Below are positions 1-7,790 of a stretch of DNA of 15,095 nucleotides, one piece after another. The stretch's first letter is position 1, and each line of letters starts with the position of its first letter. The notes below the pieces were generated by a model, which was not told the DNA's origin, did not search any database, and was given only the letters and a program-made list of their open reading frames with translations. The position numbers and the translations under genes were made by a program. The stretch comes from Corallincola sp. (GTDB lineage Bacteria; Pseudomonadota; Gammaproteobacteria; Enterobacterales; Neiellaceae): contig JAGOCY010000005.1 in the NCBI GenBank assembly GCA_017998495.1, positions 1 to 15,095 on the forward strand. The letters are read 5' to 3'.

Positions 1-552
1 GCTGGTGAAGACGGCAAAGTGGTGCCAGCGCCGCGTACGGCCGAAGAGCTGGCCAATATCCGTCGTCTGCTACAGGCCGGCGTTGGTTTTGACGTCAGCC
101 GTGGTGATTCGCTGGAACTGGTGAACATTCCCTTTGTCTCTGAAGATGAGTACCCGCTCGAACCGACCCCGATCTGGGAGGAGAGCTGGTTTATGCCGGC
201 CGTGCGTATCGCCGCCGGGGTACTGCTGGTACTGTTGCTGCTGCTGATGGTGGTGCGGCCGATGCTCAAACGCCTGACCACACCGCACAAGAAGCTGGCT
301 GACGAAGATCGCATGCTGCTCGATGGCCCGGTGTCCGCCGGTCTCGAAGGCCGCCTGCTGCAGGCTAGCGATGCCCTTGACGAGAAGGTCAACGAAGAGC
401 TGATCGGGTCCATCGTCGGTGGCAAGATCCAGCTGCCGGACCTGCATCGCGACGAGGATGTGCTCAAGGCGGTACGGGCGCTGGTGGCCAACGAGCCGGA
501 GCTGGCCATCATGGTGGTCAAAGGCTGGTTGCAGGAAGACGCGAGGAAGTAA
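1..552 (+). CDS. fliF: FliF, flagellar MS-ring protein (C-terminal part; 5' end outside window)
   Basis: The reading frame is open from the first base and ends at TAA 550-552, giving the last 183 residues of FliF. FliF forms the MS ring in the inner membrane, on which the rotor and export gate are built. Visible here are the end of the periplasmic region, with an acidic/proline segment (EDEYPLEPTPIWEE), and then the second membrane helix (about bases 190-258, rich in V and L, starting after a Trp-Phe). A cytoplasmic tail follows and ends in an amphipathic helix (VLKAVRALVANEPELAIMVV region), the known FliG-binding end of FliF. The GTG at 19 is only an internal codon, since the frame continues upstream to the window edge. 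fliG follows after 3 nt. Identity rests on this topology and tail plus its position before fliG; no part looks broken. Confidence 0.95.
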   Translation, partial: AGEDGKVVPAPRTAEELANIRRLLQAGVGFDVSRGDSLELVNIPFVSEDEYPLEPTPIWEESWFMPAVRIAAGVLLVLLLLLMVVRPMLKRLTTPHKKLADEDRMLLDGPVSAGLEGRLLQASDALDEKVNEELIGSIVGGKIQLPDLHRDEDVLKAVRALVANEPELAIMVVKGWLQEDARK

Positions 553-555
553 CTC

Positions 556-1590
556 ATGGCCGAAGCCAAGAAAGATGAGAAGGCGTTTGACGTTGCCAGC
601 CTGTCGGCCTTTGAGAAGACCGCCATCCTGCTGCTGTCACTGACCGAAGAGGACGCCGCCAACATCCTGCGCCACCTTGAGCCCAAGCAGGTGCAGAAGG
701 TGGGGATGGAGATGGCCGGCATGCAGGACTTCACCCAGGAGCGCATCACTGCGGTCCACAAGAAGTTCCTCGACGACATCCAGCGCTATTCCAGCGTCGG
801 CCTGAATAACGAAGAGTTCGTGCGCAAGGCCCTGACCGTGGCCTTGGGTGAAGACAAGGCTCACAACATCATCGACCAGATCATTCTCGGTGGCGGCGCC
901 AAGGGTCTCGACTCGCTCAAGTGGATGGATGCCCGTCAGGTGGCCCAGATCATCCAGAACGAACACCCGCAGATTCAGACCATCGTCCTCTCCTATCTGG
1001 AGCCGGAGCAGTCGGCCCAGATCATGAGCCAGTTTGCCGAGAAGGTACGGCTGGATCTGATGATGCGCATCGCCCACCTCGAAGAGGTGCAACCGGCGGC
1101 GCTGCAGGAGTTGAACGAGATCATGGAGAAACAGTTCGCCGGCCAGTCGGGTGCTCAGGCGGCCAAGATGGGCGGCCTGAAAGCAGCGGCCAACATCATG
1201 AACTACCTCGATACCAATATCGAAGGGGCGCTGATGGACTCGATCCGCGAGAACGACGAGGAGCTGGCCCAGCAGATTCAGGATCTGATGTTTGTGTTCG
1301 AGAACCTCGCCGATGTCGACGACCGCGGCATCCAGACCCTGCTGCGCGAGATCCCGCAGGAGATCCTGATGAAGGCGATCAAAGGGGCCGACGATCAGCT
1401 GCGCGACAAGTTCCTCAACAACATGTCCAAGCGCGCCGCCGACATGCTGCGTGACGATCTGGAGGCGATGGGCCCGATCCGCGTCAGTGAAGTGGAAGCC
1501 GCACAGAAAGAGATCCTCTCCATTGCCCGTCGTCTGGCTGATGCCGGCGAGATCATGCTCGGCGGTGGCGGCGGCGAAGACTTTGTCTAA
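556..1590 (+). CDS. fliG: FliG, flagellar motor switch/torque protein
   Basis: FliG is the rotor protein linking the FliF ring to FliM and interacting with the stator to make torque, on the cytoplasmic face of the MS ring. The product is 344 residues, normal for the family. The N-terminal domain covers about 1-110, and the middle domain carries the EHPQ motif at 136-139 (FliM contact). The C-terminal domain has the MFVF hinge at 245-248. Aligning by eye to Salmonella FliG, the torque-helix charges appear as K276, R293, D300, D301 and R309, so all five key charged positions are kept. The tail is a five-glycine run followed by EDFV. The start is the ATG 3 nt after the fliF stop, with AGGAAG at 544-549 as ribosome binding site; co-transcription with fliF is expected. 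Confidence 0.98.
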   Translation: MAEAKKDEKAFDVASLSAFEKTAILLLSLTEEDAANILRHLEPKQVQKVGMEMAGMQDFTQERITAVHKKFLDDIQRYSSVGLNNEEFVRKALTVALGEDKAHNIIDQIILGGGAKGLDSLKWMDARQVAQIIQNEHPQIQTIVLSYLEPEQSAQIMSQFAEKVRLDLMMRIAHLEEVQPAALQELNEIMEKQFAGQSGAQAAKMGGLKAAANIMNYLDTNIEGALMDSIRENDEELAQQIQDLMFVFENLADVDDRGIQTLLREIPQEILMKAIKGADDQLRDKFLNNMSKRAADMLRDDLEAMGPIRVSEVEAAQKEILSIARRLADAGEIMLGGGGGEDFV

Positions 1591-1600
1591 GGGGTAACAG

Positions 1601-2464
1601 ATGGCGCTCAATCTCCACCCCGGCCAGAGCCTGGTATCGCCCGATGACGAGGAGCAGGCCGAGGTTCGCCATTGGCCGCTGCCTGACGTTGCCGGCGCTG
1701 AGGCGCGCCGTCCGCTGGCTAATCCGTTCGGTTTTGACCCGCAGCGTGAGCCTGACAGCGGCGACGGTGAGACGCTGGAGGTTAAGCCACTGACGGCCGA
1801 CGAGCTGGAAGCGATCCGCGAGTCGGCGCGTGAGGAGGGGCTGGCCGAAGGACGGATGGAGGGGCTCAAGCAGGGCCATGCCGAAGGCTTTGCCCAGGGG
1901 CGGGACGAGGGCTTGAGTGTCGGCCGCGACGAGGGCTACGCCCAGGGTCAGGTTGCCGCCAAGGTTGATATTGACCGCGCCATCGCCGCCTGGGAAACCT
2001 TGGCCCGCCAACTGGAAAAACCCCTGCAGGCGGTTGACCTGAAGGTGGAACAGCAGCTGGTGGCGCTGGTGGCAGCGCTGGCCAAGGCGGTGATCCGCAC
2101 CGAGATCGCGACCAACCCCGAGGTGATCCACGCCGTGATCCGTGAAGCGGTGAGCGTATTGCCACTGAACACGCCGCAGTTGGTGCTGACCCTGAGCCCC
2201 GAAGATCGCACCCTGGTGGAAGCCAGCTACAGCGAGAGCCAGCTGCGCGAGCGCGGCTGGACCCTGCGTACGGATGCTGCGCTGGCGCGCGGCGACTGCC
2301 AGCTGGAGACAGACACCTCAAGGGTGGATGTGCGGCTGGAGGAGACCGTCAAAGAGTTGCTGGAACGCTTTCTGCATCAGCGAGTACCTCGCACTATGGC
2401 GACGGCAACCGCCGCCAGCGCACCAGAGGTTAGTGATGCTGCGCACTCCCCAACAGCTGATTAA
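1601..2464 (+). CDS. fliH: FliH, regulator/stator of the flagellar export ATPase
   Basis: FliH dimers bind FliI, hold it inactive in the cytoplasm and tether the ATPase ring to the C ring through FliN. The 287-residue product has an acidic, Pro-rich N-terminus with WPLPD at 25-29, a plausible C-ring-binding tryptophan region. A striking glycine ladder (G80, 84, 88 ... 116) matches the GxxxG repeat segment known for FliH. A long helical stretch (about 120-170) and a globular FliI-binding C-terminal domain (about 170-270) follow. The ATG has AAGGGG at 1589-1594, overlapping the fliG stop, at good spacing. The last 29 nt overlap the start of fliI. Identification rests on the glycine repeats, the C-terminal domain character and the fliG-fliI context. 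Confidence 0.95.
   Translation: MALNLHPGQSLVSPDDEEQAEVRHWPLPDVAGAEARRPLANPFGFDPQREPDSGDGETLEVKPLTADELEAIRESAREEGLAEGRMEGLKQGHAEGFAQGRDEGLSVGRDEGYAQGQVAAKVDIDRAIAAWETLARQLEKPLQAVDLKVEQQLVALVAALAKAVIRTEIATNPEVIHAVIREAVSVLPLNTPQLVLTLSPEDRTLVEASYSESQLRERGWTLRTDAALARGDCQLETDTSRVDVRLEETVKELLERFLHQRVPRTMATATAASAPEVSDAAHSPTAD
1838..1948 (+). repeat. GxxxG glycine-ladder coding repeat in fliH
   Basis: Codons 80 to 116 of fliH place glycine at every fourth residue ten times in a row (80, 84, 88, 92, 96, 100, 104, 108, 112, 116). This is a 12-nt coding period. The variable positions are mostly E, Q, A, R, K and H, often E or Q just before the glycine. FliH proteins are known to have GxxxG repeats that favour close helix-helix packing. 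An unbroken run of nine steps is visible directly here. The DNA units differ between repeats, so this is a protein-level repeat more than a recent tandem duplication. Confidence 0.9.
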
Positions 2465-3773
2465 CCAGCTTGAAGGCTACCGAGCTGCCATCAATGTCGC
2501 CCGTCCGGCTGTCTCCGGCCGGCTGACGCGGGTGGTGGGGCTGGCGTTTGAGGCGGTGGGCTGTCGGGCCGCCATCGGCAGCCTGTGTGCGGTCGAAACC
2601 CAATATGGTGACGTCGAAGCCGAGGTGGTCGGTTTTGCTGGCGACAAGCTGTTGCTGATGCCCGCCGGGGAGGCCCGAGGCGTGTTGCCGGGGGCGCGCG
2701 TGACCCCATTGGCGGGCGGCACCGGTATCTCTGTGGGCATGGAATTGCTGGGGCGGGTAGTCGACGGCCGCTGCCAACCTCTTGACGGCCTTGGCCCTAT
2801 CGTTACCCACCACCAGGCGGCGCTGCGCCGCGAAGCGATCAACCCACTGCAACGCCAACCCATTGACCGTCCCCTCGATGTCGGGGTGCGAGCGATCAAT
2901 GCTGTCACCACCGTGGGTCGCGGTCAGCGCATGGGCATCTTTGCCGGCTCCGGCGTGGGTAAAAGCGTGTTATTGGGGATGATGACCCGCGGCACTACGG
3001 CCGACGTGGTGGTGGTCGGGCTGGTGGGGGAGCGTGGCCGCGAAGTTAAAGAGTTTATTGACGAGATCCTCGGTGCTGAAGGGCGCGCCCGCAGTGTGGT
3101 GGTCGCAGCGCCGGCCGATGCCTCGCCGTTGATGCGCCTCAAGGGCTGTGAAACAGCGGTGACCATCGCCGAGTACTTTCGCGATCAGGGGCTCAATGTG
3201 CTGCTGCTGGTCGACTCGCTCACCCGCTATGCCCAGGCCCAGCGCGAGATCGCACTGGCGGTAGGCGAGCCACCCGCAACCAAAGGTTATCCGCCGTCGG
3301 TGTTTGCCCGTCTGCCCGCGCTGGTGGAACGAGCCGGCAATGGCAACGCCCAGCAGGGCGGCATCACCGCCTTCTTCACCGTGCTGACCGAGGGTGATGA
3401 TCTACAGGACCCCATTGCCGATGCCTCGCGCGCCATTCTAGACGGCCACATCGTGCTGTCGCGCGATCTGGCCGATGCTGGCCACTTTCCGGCTATTGAC
3501 GTCGAATCGTCCATCAGCCGAGTCATGCCGGCTATCACCAGTAGCCAGCATCAGCAGTGGGCGCGGCGGCTCAAGCAGCTGCTGGCGGCCTACAGGCGCA
3601 ACCGCGATCTGGTCGCCATTGGGGCTTACCAGCGTGGCAGTGATCCAGAGGTGGATGCGGCGCTGGCCCTGCTGCCAGCGATTCGAGCCTTCTTGCAGCA
3701 ATCGATGCACGACGTGGCCGGCTACGACGAGTCGCTGCTGCGGCTGGAACAGCTGCTGGCGGGGAGGGGTTAA
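2436..3773 (+). CDS. fliI: FliI, flagellar type III export ATPase
   Basis: FliI is the F1-beta-like ATPase of the flagellar export apparatus, forming a hexamer below the FlhA ring and receiving export substrates. The chosen start ATG 2436 gives 445 residues and the expected N-terminus; it overlaps fliH by 29 nt and has AGAGGT at 2425-2430 as ribosome site. The P-loop AGSGVGKS lies at 170-177 (K176). GERGREV starts at 198, with E199 aligning to the catalytic glutamate. The Walker B strand VLLLVD is at 255-260, followed by [11 protein letters not shown], and SISRVMP (R362) carries the likely arginine finger. All catalytic elements are intact. The frame stays open for 54 codons upstream of 2436, but that part lies inside fliH and looks unlike any FliI N-terminus. 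fliJ starts 3 nt downstream. Confidence 0.98.
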   Translation: MLRTPQQLINQLEGYRAAINVARPAVSGRLTRVVGLAFEAVGCRAAIGSLCAVETQYGDVEAEVVGFAGDKLLLMPAGEARGVLPGARVTPLAGGTGISVGMELLGRVVDGRCQPLDGLGPIVTHHQAALRREAINPLQRQPIDRPLDVGVRAINAVTTVGRGQRMGIFAGSGVGKSVLLGMMTRGTTADVVVVGLVGERGREVKEFIDEILGAEGRARSVVVAAPADASPLMRLKGCETAVTIAEYFRDQGLNVLLLVDSLTRYAQAQREIALAVGEPPATKGYPPSVFARLPALVERAGNGNAQQGGITAFFTVLTEGDDLQDPIADASRAILDGHIVLSRDLADAGHFPAIDVESSISRVMPAITSSQHQQWARRLKQLLAAYRRNRDLVAIGAYQRGSDPEVDAALALLPAIRAFLQQSMHDVAGYDESLLRLEQLLAGRG

Positions 3774-3776
3774 GCC

Positions 3777-4217
3777 ATGAGTTTTGACCGGCTGCTGGAA
3801 CTAGCCCAGGAACAGGAAAAAAGCTGCGCCCTGCGCCTGGCGGAAGCCACTCAGGCTACCCTGCGTCAGCAGCAGCAGATGACCATGCTGCAGCAATATC
3901 GCCTCGATTATCTCGGCCAGCTCGGGCAGCGTGGCCAGCAGGGGTTGGGGGCATCGGCATTTAGTCAGTTACAGCACTTTCTCTCCCGTCTTGACGGTCT
4001 GATCGTGCAGCAGCAATACAAAATCAGCCAGCATCAGCAGGCGGAGGCCGAGCGCCGCCAGCAATGGCTGGATGCCCATCAGCGGCGCGAGGCATTGGCC
4101 TGGCTAGTGGCTCAGCAGGCCGAAAAGCTCCGTCAGGCGCGTGAACGGCGCGAGCAGCGGGAAAGCGACGAATGGGTGACTCAGCAATGGGCCCGGCGCA
4201 GCAGCAGTAGTTGGTGA
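3777..4217 (+). CDS. fliJ: FliJ, export chaperone escort / ATPase central stalk
   Basis: FliJ is a small coiled-coil protein inserted in the FliI ring like the gamma subunit of F1. It links ATP hydrolysis to the FlhA gate and recycles export chaperones. The 146-residue product has the family's usual length and composition: almost entirely charged or Gln residues in two long helices (about 1-50 and 60-138) with a Gly-rich turn around 48-60. About 30 of 146 residues are Gln, which is high. The C-terminus is basic and serine-rich. The ATG at 3777 has GGAGGGG at 3763-3769, 3 nt after the fliI stop. Sequence is poorly conserved in this family, so the call leans on the coiled-coil pattern, size and the fliI-adjacent position. 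It is the last gene of the upstream unit; a sigma-54 promoter follows. Confidence 0.93.
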   Translation: MSFDRLLELAQEQEKSCALRLAEATQATLRQQQQMTMLQQYRLDYLGQLGQRGQQGLGASAFSQLQHFLSRLDGLIVQQQYKISQHQQAEAERRQQWLDAHQRREALAWLVAQQAEKLRQARERREQRESDEWVTQQWARRSSSSW

Positions 4218-4220
4218 TGC

Positions 4221-4236
4221 TGGTACGCTCTTTGCT
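4221..4236 (+). promoter_or_regulatory. Sigma-54 (RpoN) promoter upstream of fliK
   Basis: The 16 bases TGGTAC-GCTCT-TTGCT fit the sigma-54 consensus TGGYAC-N5-TTGCW at every defined position, with GG at -24 and GC at -12 separated by exactly 10 nt. It starts 4 nt after the fliJ stop and lies about 95 nt before the fliK ATG, giving a predicted transcription start near 4246-4248 and a leader of about 70 nt. In Vibrio and Aeromonas, fliK-to-flhB operons are known to be RpoN-dependent with a FlrC/FleR-type activator. The activator binding site itself is not recognised here. Confidence 0.85.
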
Positions 4237-4255
4237 GTAACTCCGGGTGACTTAG

Positions 4256-4271
4256 ATTCAAGCCATTGAAT
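4256..4271 (+). other. Inverted repeat in the fliK leader
   Basis: ATTCAA (4256-4261) and TTGAAT (4266-4271) are perfect inverted copies around a 4-nt loop GCCA. The repeat lies about 10 nt downstream of the predicted sigma-54 start point. It could be an RNA hairpin or a dyad for a DNA-binding activator, since flagellar sigma-54 activators can bind downstream of the promoter. The stem is short and AT-rich, so function is uncertain. Confidence 0.35.
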
Positions 4272-4303
4272 GACCGCCGGCTCCCCGTAGGGCCCTAGTA
4301 GAT

Positions 4304-4309
4304 AAGGAG
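4304..4309 (+). promoter_or_regulatory. Strong ribosome binding site of fliK
   Basis: AAGGAG stands 6 nt before the ATG at 4316, fixing the fliK start. It is the best Shine-Dalgarno match near this gene and lies within the predicted sigma-54 leader. Confidence 0.85.
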
Positions 4310-4315
4310 TGGACC

Positions 4316-6088
4316 ATGCAGTTGCTCGCCATGCCATTACTGGCAGAACTGGCCGCTATCAGCGCTGCCAGCCCCAATGCTGGGGCTACCACAGCGGCGG
4401 CCCAAGGCGGCAGTGGCGACAGCCAGAGCGGCGCGGCGGCGCCTTTTGGCCAGCTGCTGGCCCAACTGCAGGGGGAAGGTGGCAAGTCGTTGCCGCCAGC
4501 CGAGCTGGCAGCGGCCCTCGGCATCAGTGTTGAACAGCTGCAGCAGGCGCTGGCCCAACTGCGCCAGGCGCTGGCCGATTACAGCCGTCAGCAAACTGGC
4601 GCCAACGGCATCATGCCGGCGCTGGTTGAGGATGGCGGTGAGCAAGAGAGCCCGGCCATCAGCGAAGATGGCGAGGCCTTTTTGCTCTGGCTGGCTGAAC
4701 AGCAGCAGGGGTTGGCCGGCGAAGTGGACCCGGCGCTGCTGACGGCCCTGCAGCAGTGGTTAAGCGACCATCCTGCGCCGTCGCAGCCCGCGCCAGCGCC
4801 GGTGGCTGCGGCATCAGCGATGACCGATGAGCCAGGCGCGGCACTGATGGCTAGCGCCGGCCACAGCCAAGCGACGACGACGCTAGCCGCCACGGCCGCC
4901 ACAACCTCAGCGCCGCCAACCGCGGACAATAGCGAGGCATCAGCGGTCAGTGCGCCACCAGCCAATCCGAATCCGGTGTCCGCTGCTGCGGCGGCCGGGG
5001 CGCCGCTGTCCAGCGACCAAGTTAACGCTGCTGTGGCCACCCCTCAGACTTTGACGCAGCCAACGACGCAGGACAGCGCTACAGCAGCAGCCGTTGGCGC
5101 AGCGGCGGACCTGGCGGTGTCGTCGGCCGATAAGCGGCCACCATCTGCGCCAGCCCCGGCAGCTGCCAGCCCCAACCAGGGCACGGCTGCGGCCGCGACT
5201 AACCCGCCAGCCTCAGCCAGCGAACAACCGCTGGTGACGACCCTTGAGCCGGGCGATGGCGAGCCCAATGCGACTGACAGTGGTGACCGCCGTAACTCTG
5301 GCGCGCAGGCCGCCATCGCCGCGCAACAGCGTGGCGGTGACACGGGGCAGGAGCATGGTGGACGTGGCGATGGCGATCAGGCTTCAGGCCGCGACAGCCA
5401 CAAGCAGGCGCAACTGGCTGCGACCTTGGCTGAGGGCGATAACGGCCCGCGCCCTATGGGCGAGCGCCTTAGCCAGTGGCACTTCCAGTGGGAGCGCGCC
5501 AGTAACGATGCGGCCAGCGGCATCAGTGCGGCAGATGGTCGCAGCGACAGCCCGGACCTGCGCCAACTGCTGAACGCTACCAGCAGTCCGCTGCAGGCCA
5601 CCCGGCTCAATGCCACACCATCACTGGAGAGCAGCCCCTTGCTGCGCCAGTTCAACGCCGACCCGGCGGCGGCGCTGGGGCCACAGGTCCAGGTGATGGT
5701 GGCGCGCAGCCTTGATCAGATGACGGTACGCCTCGACCCGCAGGAGCTGGGCAGCATGTCGATCAAGGTTCAGGTAGGCGCCGATCAGCAGGTGCATGTG
5801 CAGTTTCAGGTGACCAATGCGGCCACCCGTGATCTGGTCGAGCAGTCGCTGCCCCGGTTGCGTGAATTGCTCGGCGATGCCGGGGTCCAGCTGGCAGATG
5901 CCCAGGTTGGACAGCAGCAGCGCGATGCGCGGCAGATGGCCGGTGATAGCAGTGGCCGTGGTAGTGACGGGCGCGGTAGCGGCGCGGGTCAAGGCGGCGA
6001 CAGTGACGCTGCTCTGGAGCAGAGCGCAGAGCAGTTGCAGCGTCACAGTGGTCGTCTGGCCAATGGCCGGCTGGATTTCTATGTGTGA
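4316..6088 (+). CDS. fliK: FliK, flagellar hook-length control protein
   Basis: FliK is secreted during hook growth, acts as a molecular ruler, and its C-terminal domain binds FlhB to switch export from rod/hook to filament substrates. The 590-residue product is long (Salmonella FliK is about 405). Residues 1 to about 450 are low-complexity: Ala, Pro, Gln, Ser and Thr, with several A/P-rich tracts and a Gly/Asp/Arg/His segment (about 340-365). The compact hook-control domain follows, about 455-545, with the hallmark LDPQELG at 473-479. A second Gly/Ser/Asp/Arg tail comes next, and the protein ends in LDFYV. Being first after the sigma-54 promoter, it heads its own transcription unit. Identity rests on the C-terminal domain and context; the N-terminal region is too variable to align. 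Confidence 0.96.
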   Translation: MQLLAMPLLAELAAISAASPNAGATTAAAQGGSGDSQSGAAAPFGQLLAQLQGEGGKSLPPAELAAALGISVEQLQQALAQLRQALADYSRQQTGANGIMPALVEDGGEQESPAISEDGEAFLLWLAEQQQGLAGEVDPALLTALQQWLSDHPAPSQPAPAPVAAASAMTDEPGAALMASAGHSQATTTLAATAATTSAPPTADNSEASAVSAPPANPNPVSAAAAAGAPLSSDQVNAAVATPQTLTQPTTQDSATAAAVGAAADLAVSSADKRPPSAPAPAAASPNQGTAAAATNPPASASEQPLVTTLEPGDGEPNATDSGDRRNSGAQAAIAAQQRGGDTGQEHGGRGDGDQASGRDSHKQAQLAATLAEGDNGPRPMGERLSQWHFQWERASNDAASGISAADGRSDSPDLRQLLNATSSPLQATRLNATPSLESSPLLRQFNADPAAALGPQVQVMVARSLDQMTVRLDPQELGSMSIKVQVGADQQVHVQFQVTNAATRDLVEQSLPRLRELLGDAGVQLADAQVGQQQRDARQMAGDSSGRGSDGRGSGAGQGGDSDAALEQSAEQLQRHSGRLANGRLDFYV

Positions 6089-6111
6089 GGGGGCGCGTAG
6101 TGGCCCCCTTT
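6088..6111 (+). terminator. GC-rich hairpin between fliK and fliL (weak terminator or attenuator)
   Basis: AGGGGGC (6088-6094) pairs perfectly with GCCCCCT (6103-6109) around an 8-nt loop, and only three T follow (6109-6111). The first stem base is the last base of the fliK stop codon. The stem is strong, but the short T tract makes full termination doubtful. Partial termination or protection of the 3' end of fliK mRNA would fit a place inside an operon. It would lower expression of downstream genes relative to fliK, if active. Confidence 0.45.
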
Positions 6112-6166
6112 GAATTGTGCTAGTTTGACGCCCAGTCGCGGGCCCCGAAATCAGTGGTAACTGACC

Positions 6167-6703
6167 ATGGCAGAACAGAATCTCGAACTGGAACTGGACG
6201 AAGGCAAGGGCAAGAAAAAGAAGCTGATCATCATCATTGCGGTGGTGGTGGCAGTGCTGGCCCTGGGGGGCGGTGGCGCCTTCATGTTTATCGGCGGCGA
6301 TGAGCCTGCGGCAGTGGTAGATGGCGAGGCCGCAGCTGGCGGCCAAGCCGGCGCCGGCTCTGAAGCGACGGGGCCGCAGGCCGGTGCGGCCATCTATGTG
6401 GCCATGCCGCGTCCGTTCATTTTCAATGTGCCGGGCAGCCGACGTGAGCGCCTGGTGCAGATCAAGGTTCAGCTGCTGGTGCGTGGCGCCGCTAATGATG
6501 CCTTGGCGCGTAAACATATTCCGCTGATTGAAAGCACCCTGCTGGGCGTCTTTGCCCGTACCACGGCTGATGTGCTGGCCACCATCGAAGGCAAGGAGAA
6601 CCTGCGGATGGAAGCCCTGGTCGGGGTGCGCGAAGGGCTGAAAAAGCTCGAAGGCAAGGATGTGGTGGAAGAGGTGTTATTTACCGGTTTTGTGATGCAG
6701 TAA
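6167..6703 (+). CDS. fliL: FliL, flagellar basal-body/stator-associated protein
   Basis: FliL is a single-pass inner-membrane protein that rings the stator complex and supports motor output, especially in polar sodium- or proton-driven motors. The 178-residue product has an acidic N-terminus, a KKKK cluster at 16-19, one membrane helix (about 20-42), and a low-complexity Gly/Ala linker (about 43-75). A periplasmic FliL domain of about 100 residues follows and ends in the typical FTGFVMQ. The ATG at 6167 is the only sensible start, but no good Shine-Dalgarno precedes it, unlike its neighbours. The 78-nt gap before it holds a hairpin and no recognisable promoter. fliM follows after 13 nt. Confidence 0.95.
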   Translation: MAEQNLELELDEGKGKKKKLIIIIAVVVAVLALGGGGAFMFIGGDEPAAVVDGEAAAGGQAGAGSEATGPQAGAAIYVAMPRPFIFNVPGSRRERLVQIKVQLLVRGAANDALARKHIPLIESTLLGVFARTTADVLATIEGKENLRMEALVGVREGLKKLEGKDVVEEVLFTGFVMQ

Positions 6704-6716
6704 GGCGAGGCAGTCC

Positions 6717-7778
6717 ATGGCCGTCAGCGATCTGCTTTCCCAGGATGAGATCGATGCCCTGTTACACGGGGTAGACGATATTGAGGAAGAAGACACAGGT
6801 GCCGGTGGCGGCCCCGGTGCCGTTGAATATGACTTTTCCTCGCAGGATCGCATTGTCCGTGGGCGCATGCCGACCCTGGAGATGGTCAACGAACGTTTTG
6901 CCCGCCACATGCGCATCTCGCTGTTCAACATGATGCGGCGTACCGCCGAGGTGTCGATCAACGGCGTGCAGATGGTCAAGTTCGGCGAGTATGTGCACAC
7001 CCTATTTGTGCCCACCAGTCTCAACATGGTCCGCTTCCGGCCGCTTAAGGGCACCGCCCTGATCACCATGGAAGCGCGGCTGGTGTTCATTCTGGTGGAT
7101 AACTTCTTTGGCGGCGATGGCCGCTACCACGCCAAGATTGAGGGGCGCGAGTTCACCCCCACCGAGCGGCGCATCATTCAGATGCTGCTCAAGATCATCT
7201 TTGAAGACTACAAAGAGGCCTGGGCGCCGGTGATGGATACCGGTTTTGAGTATCTGGATTCGGAAGTGAACCCGGCGATGGCCAACATCGTTAGCCCGAC
7301 CGAAGTGATCGTGGTCAGCAGCTTCCATATTGAACTGGATGGTGGTGGCGGCGATTTCCATATCGCCATGCCCTATTCGATGCTGGAACCTATTCGCGAA
7401 CTGCTCGATGCCGGGGTTCAGAGCGATAAGGAAGATACTGACCTGCGCTGGAGCAAGGCACTGACCGACGAGATCATGGATGTGCCGGTCAACCTGCGTG
7501 CCAAGCTGCTTGATAAAGAGCTGCCGCTACGGGTGCTGATGGACCTCAAGGCGGGGGATATCATTCCGGTCGAGATGCCGCCTCACGTGACTGTATTTAT
7601 TGAAGATTTGCCGACATTTCGGGCGCAGATGGGGCGTAGTCGCGATAACTTGGCGCTGCGCATCAGCGAGAAGATCCCGCGGCCGGCGTCGGTCAAATCA
7701 GAACTGCAGATGGTGACCCGTGGCGGGGTCCGCATCGATGGCGATGCCAGTATCGAACGCATCGAAGAGAACATTTAA
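6717..7778 (+). CDS. fliM: FliM, flagellar motor switch protein
   Basis: FliM forms the middle of the cytoplasmic C ring, binds phosphorylated CheY and changes rotation sense through FliG. The 353-residue product starts with the conserved CheY-binding peptide, here LSQDEIDALLHG at 7-18. An acidic/Gly linker (19-36) leads to the middle CheC-like domain, with the GGDGR motif at 132-136 (FliG contact region). A C-terminal SpoA domain of about 255-330 pairs with FliN. All landmarks are present and length is normal. AAGGCGAGG at 6702-6710 serves as ribosome site before ATG 6717. fliN begins 12 nt after the stop. Confidence 0.98.
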   Translation: MAVSDLLSQDEIDALLHGVDDIEEEDTGAGGGPGAVEYDFSSQDRIVRGRMPTLEMVNERFARHMRISLFNMMRRTAEVSINGVQMVKFGEYVHTLFVPTSLNMVRFRPLKGTALITMEARLVFILVDNFFGGDGRYHAKIEGREFTPTERRIIQMLLKIIFEDYKEAWAPVMDTGFEYLDSEVNPAMANIVSPTEVIVVSSFHIELDGGGGDFHIAMPYSMLEPIRELLDAGVQSDKEDTDLRWSKALTDEIMDVPVNLRAKLLDKELPLRVLMDLKAGDIIPVEMPPHVTVFIEDLPTFRAQMGRSRDNLALRISEKIPRPASVKSELQMVTRGGVRIDGDASIERIEENI

Positions 7779-7790
7779 GGAGTAGAACCC

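Noticed and set aside
2274..2435. 54-codon upstream extension of the fliI frame
   Set aside because: It overlaps fliH, is rich in Trp/Arg/Cys unlike FliI N-termini, and the ATG at 2436 has a good ribosome site and gives the expected start.
4278..4295. GC-rich hairpin (GGCTCCC/GGGCC) in the fliK leader as a terminator of fliJ
   Set aside because: The stem needs a bulge, is short, lacks a T tract and lies downstream of the sigma-54 promoter, so termination there would block fliK itself.
6112..6166. Possible promoter directly before fliL
   Set aside because: No GG-N10-GC sigma-54 pair, no sigma-28 pattern and no convincing -35/-10 pair is visible; fliL is best read as transcribed from the fliK promoter.
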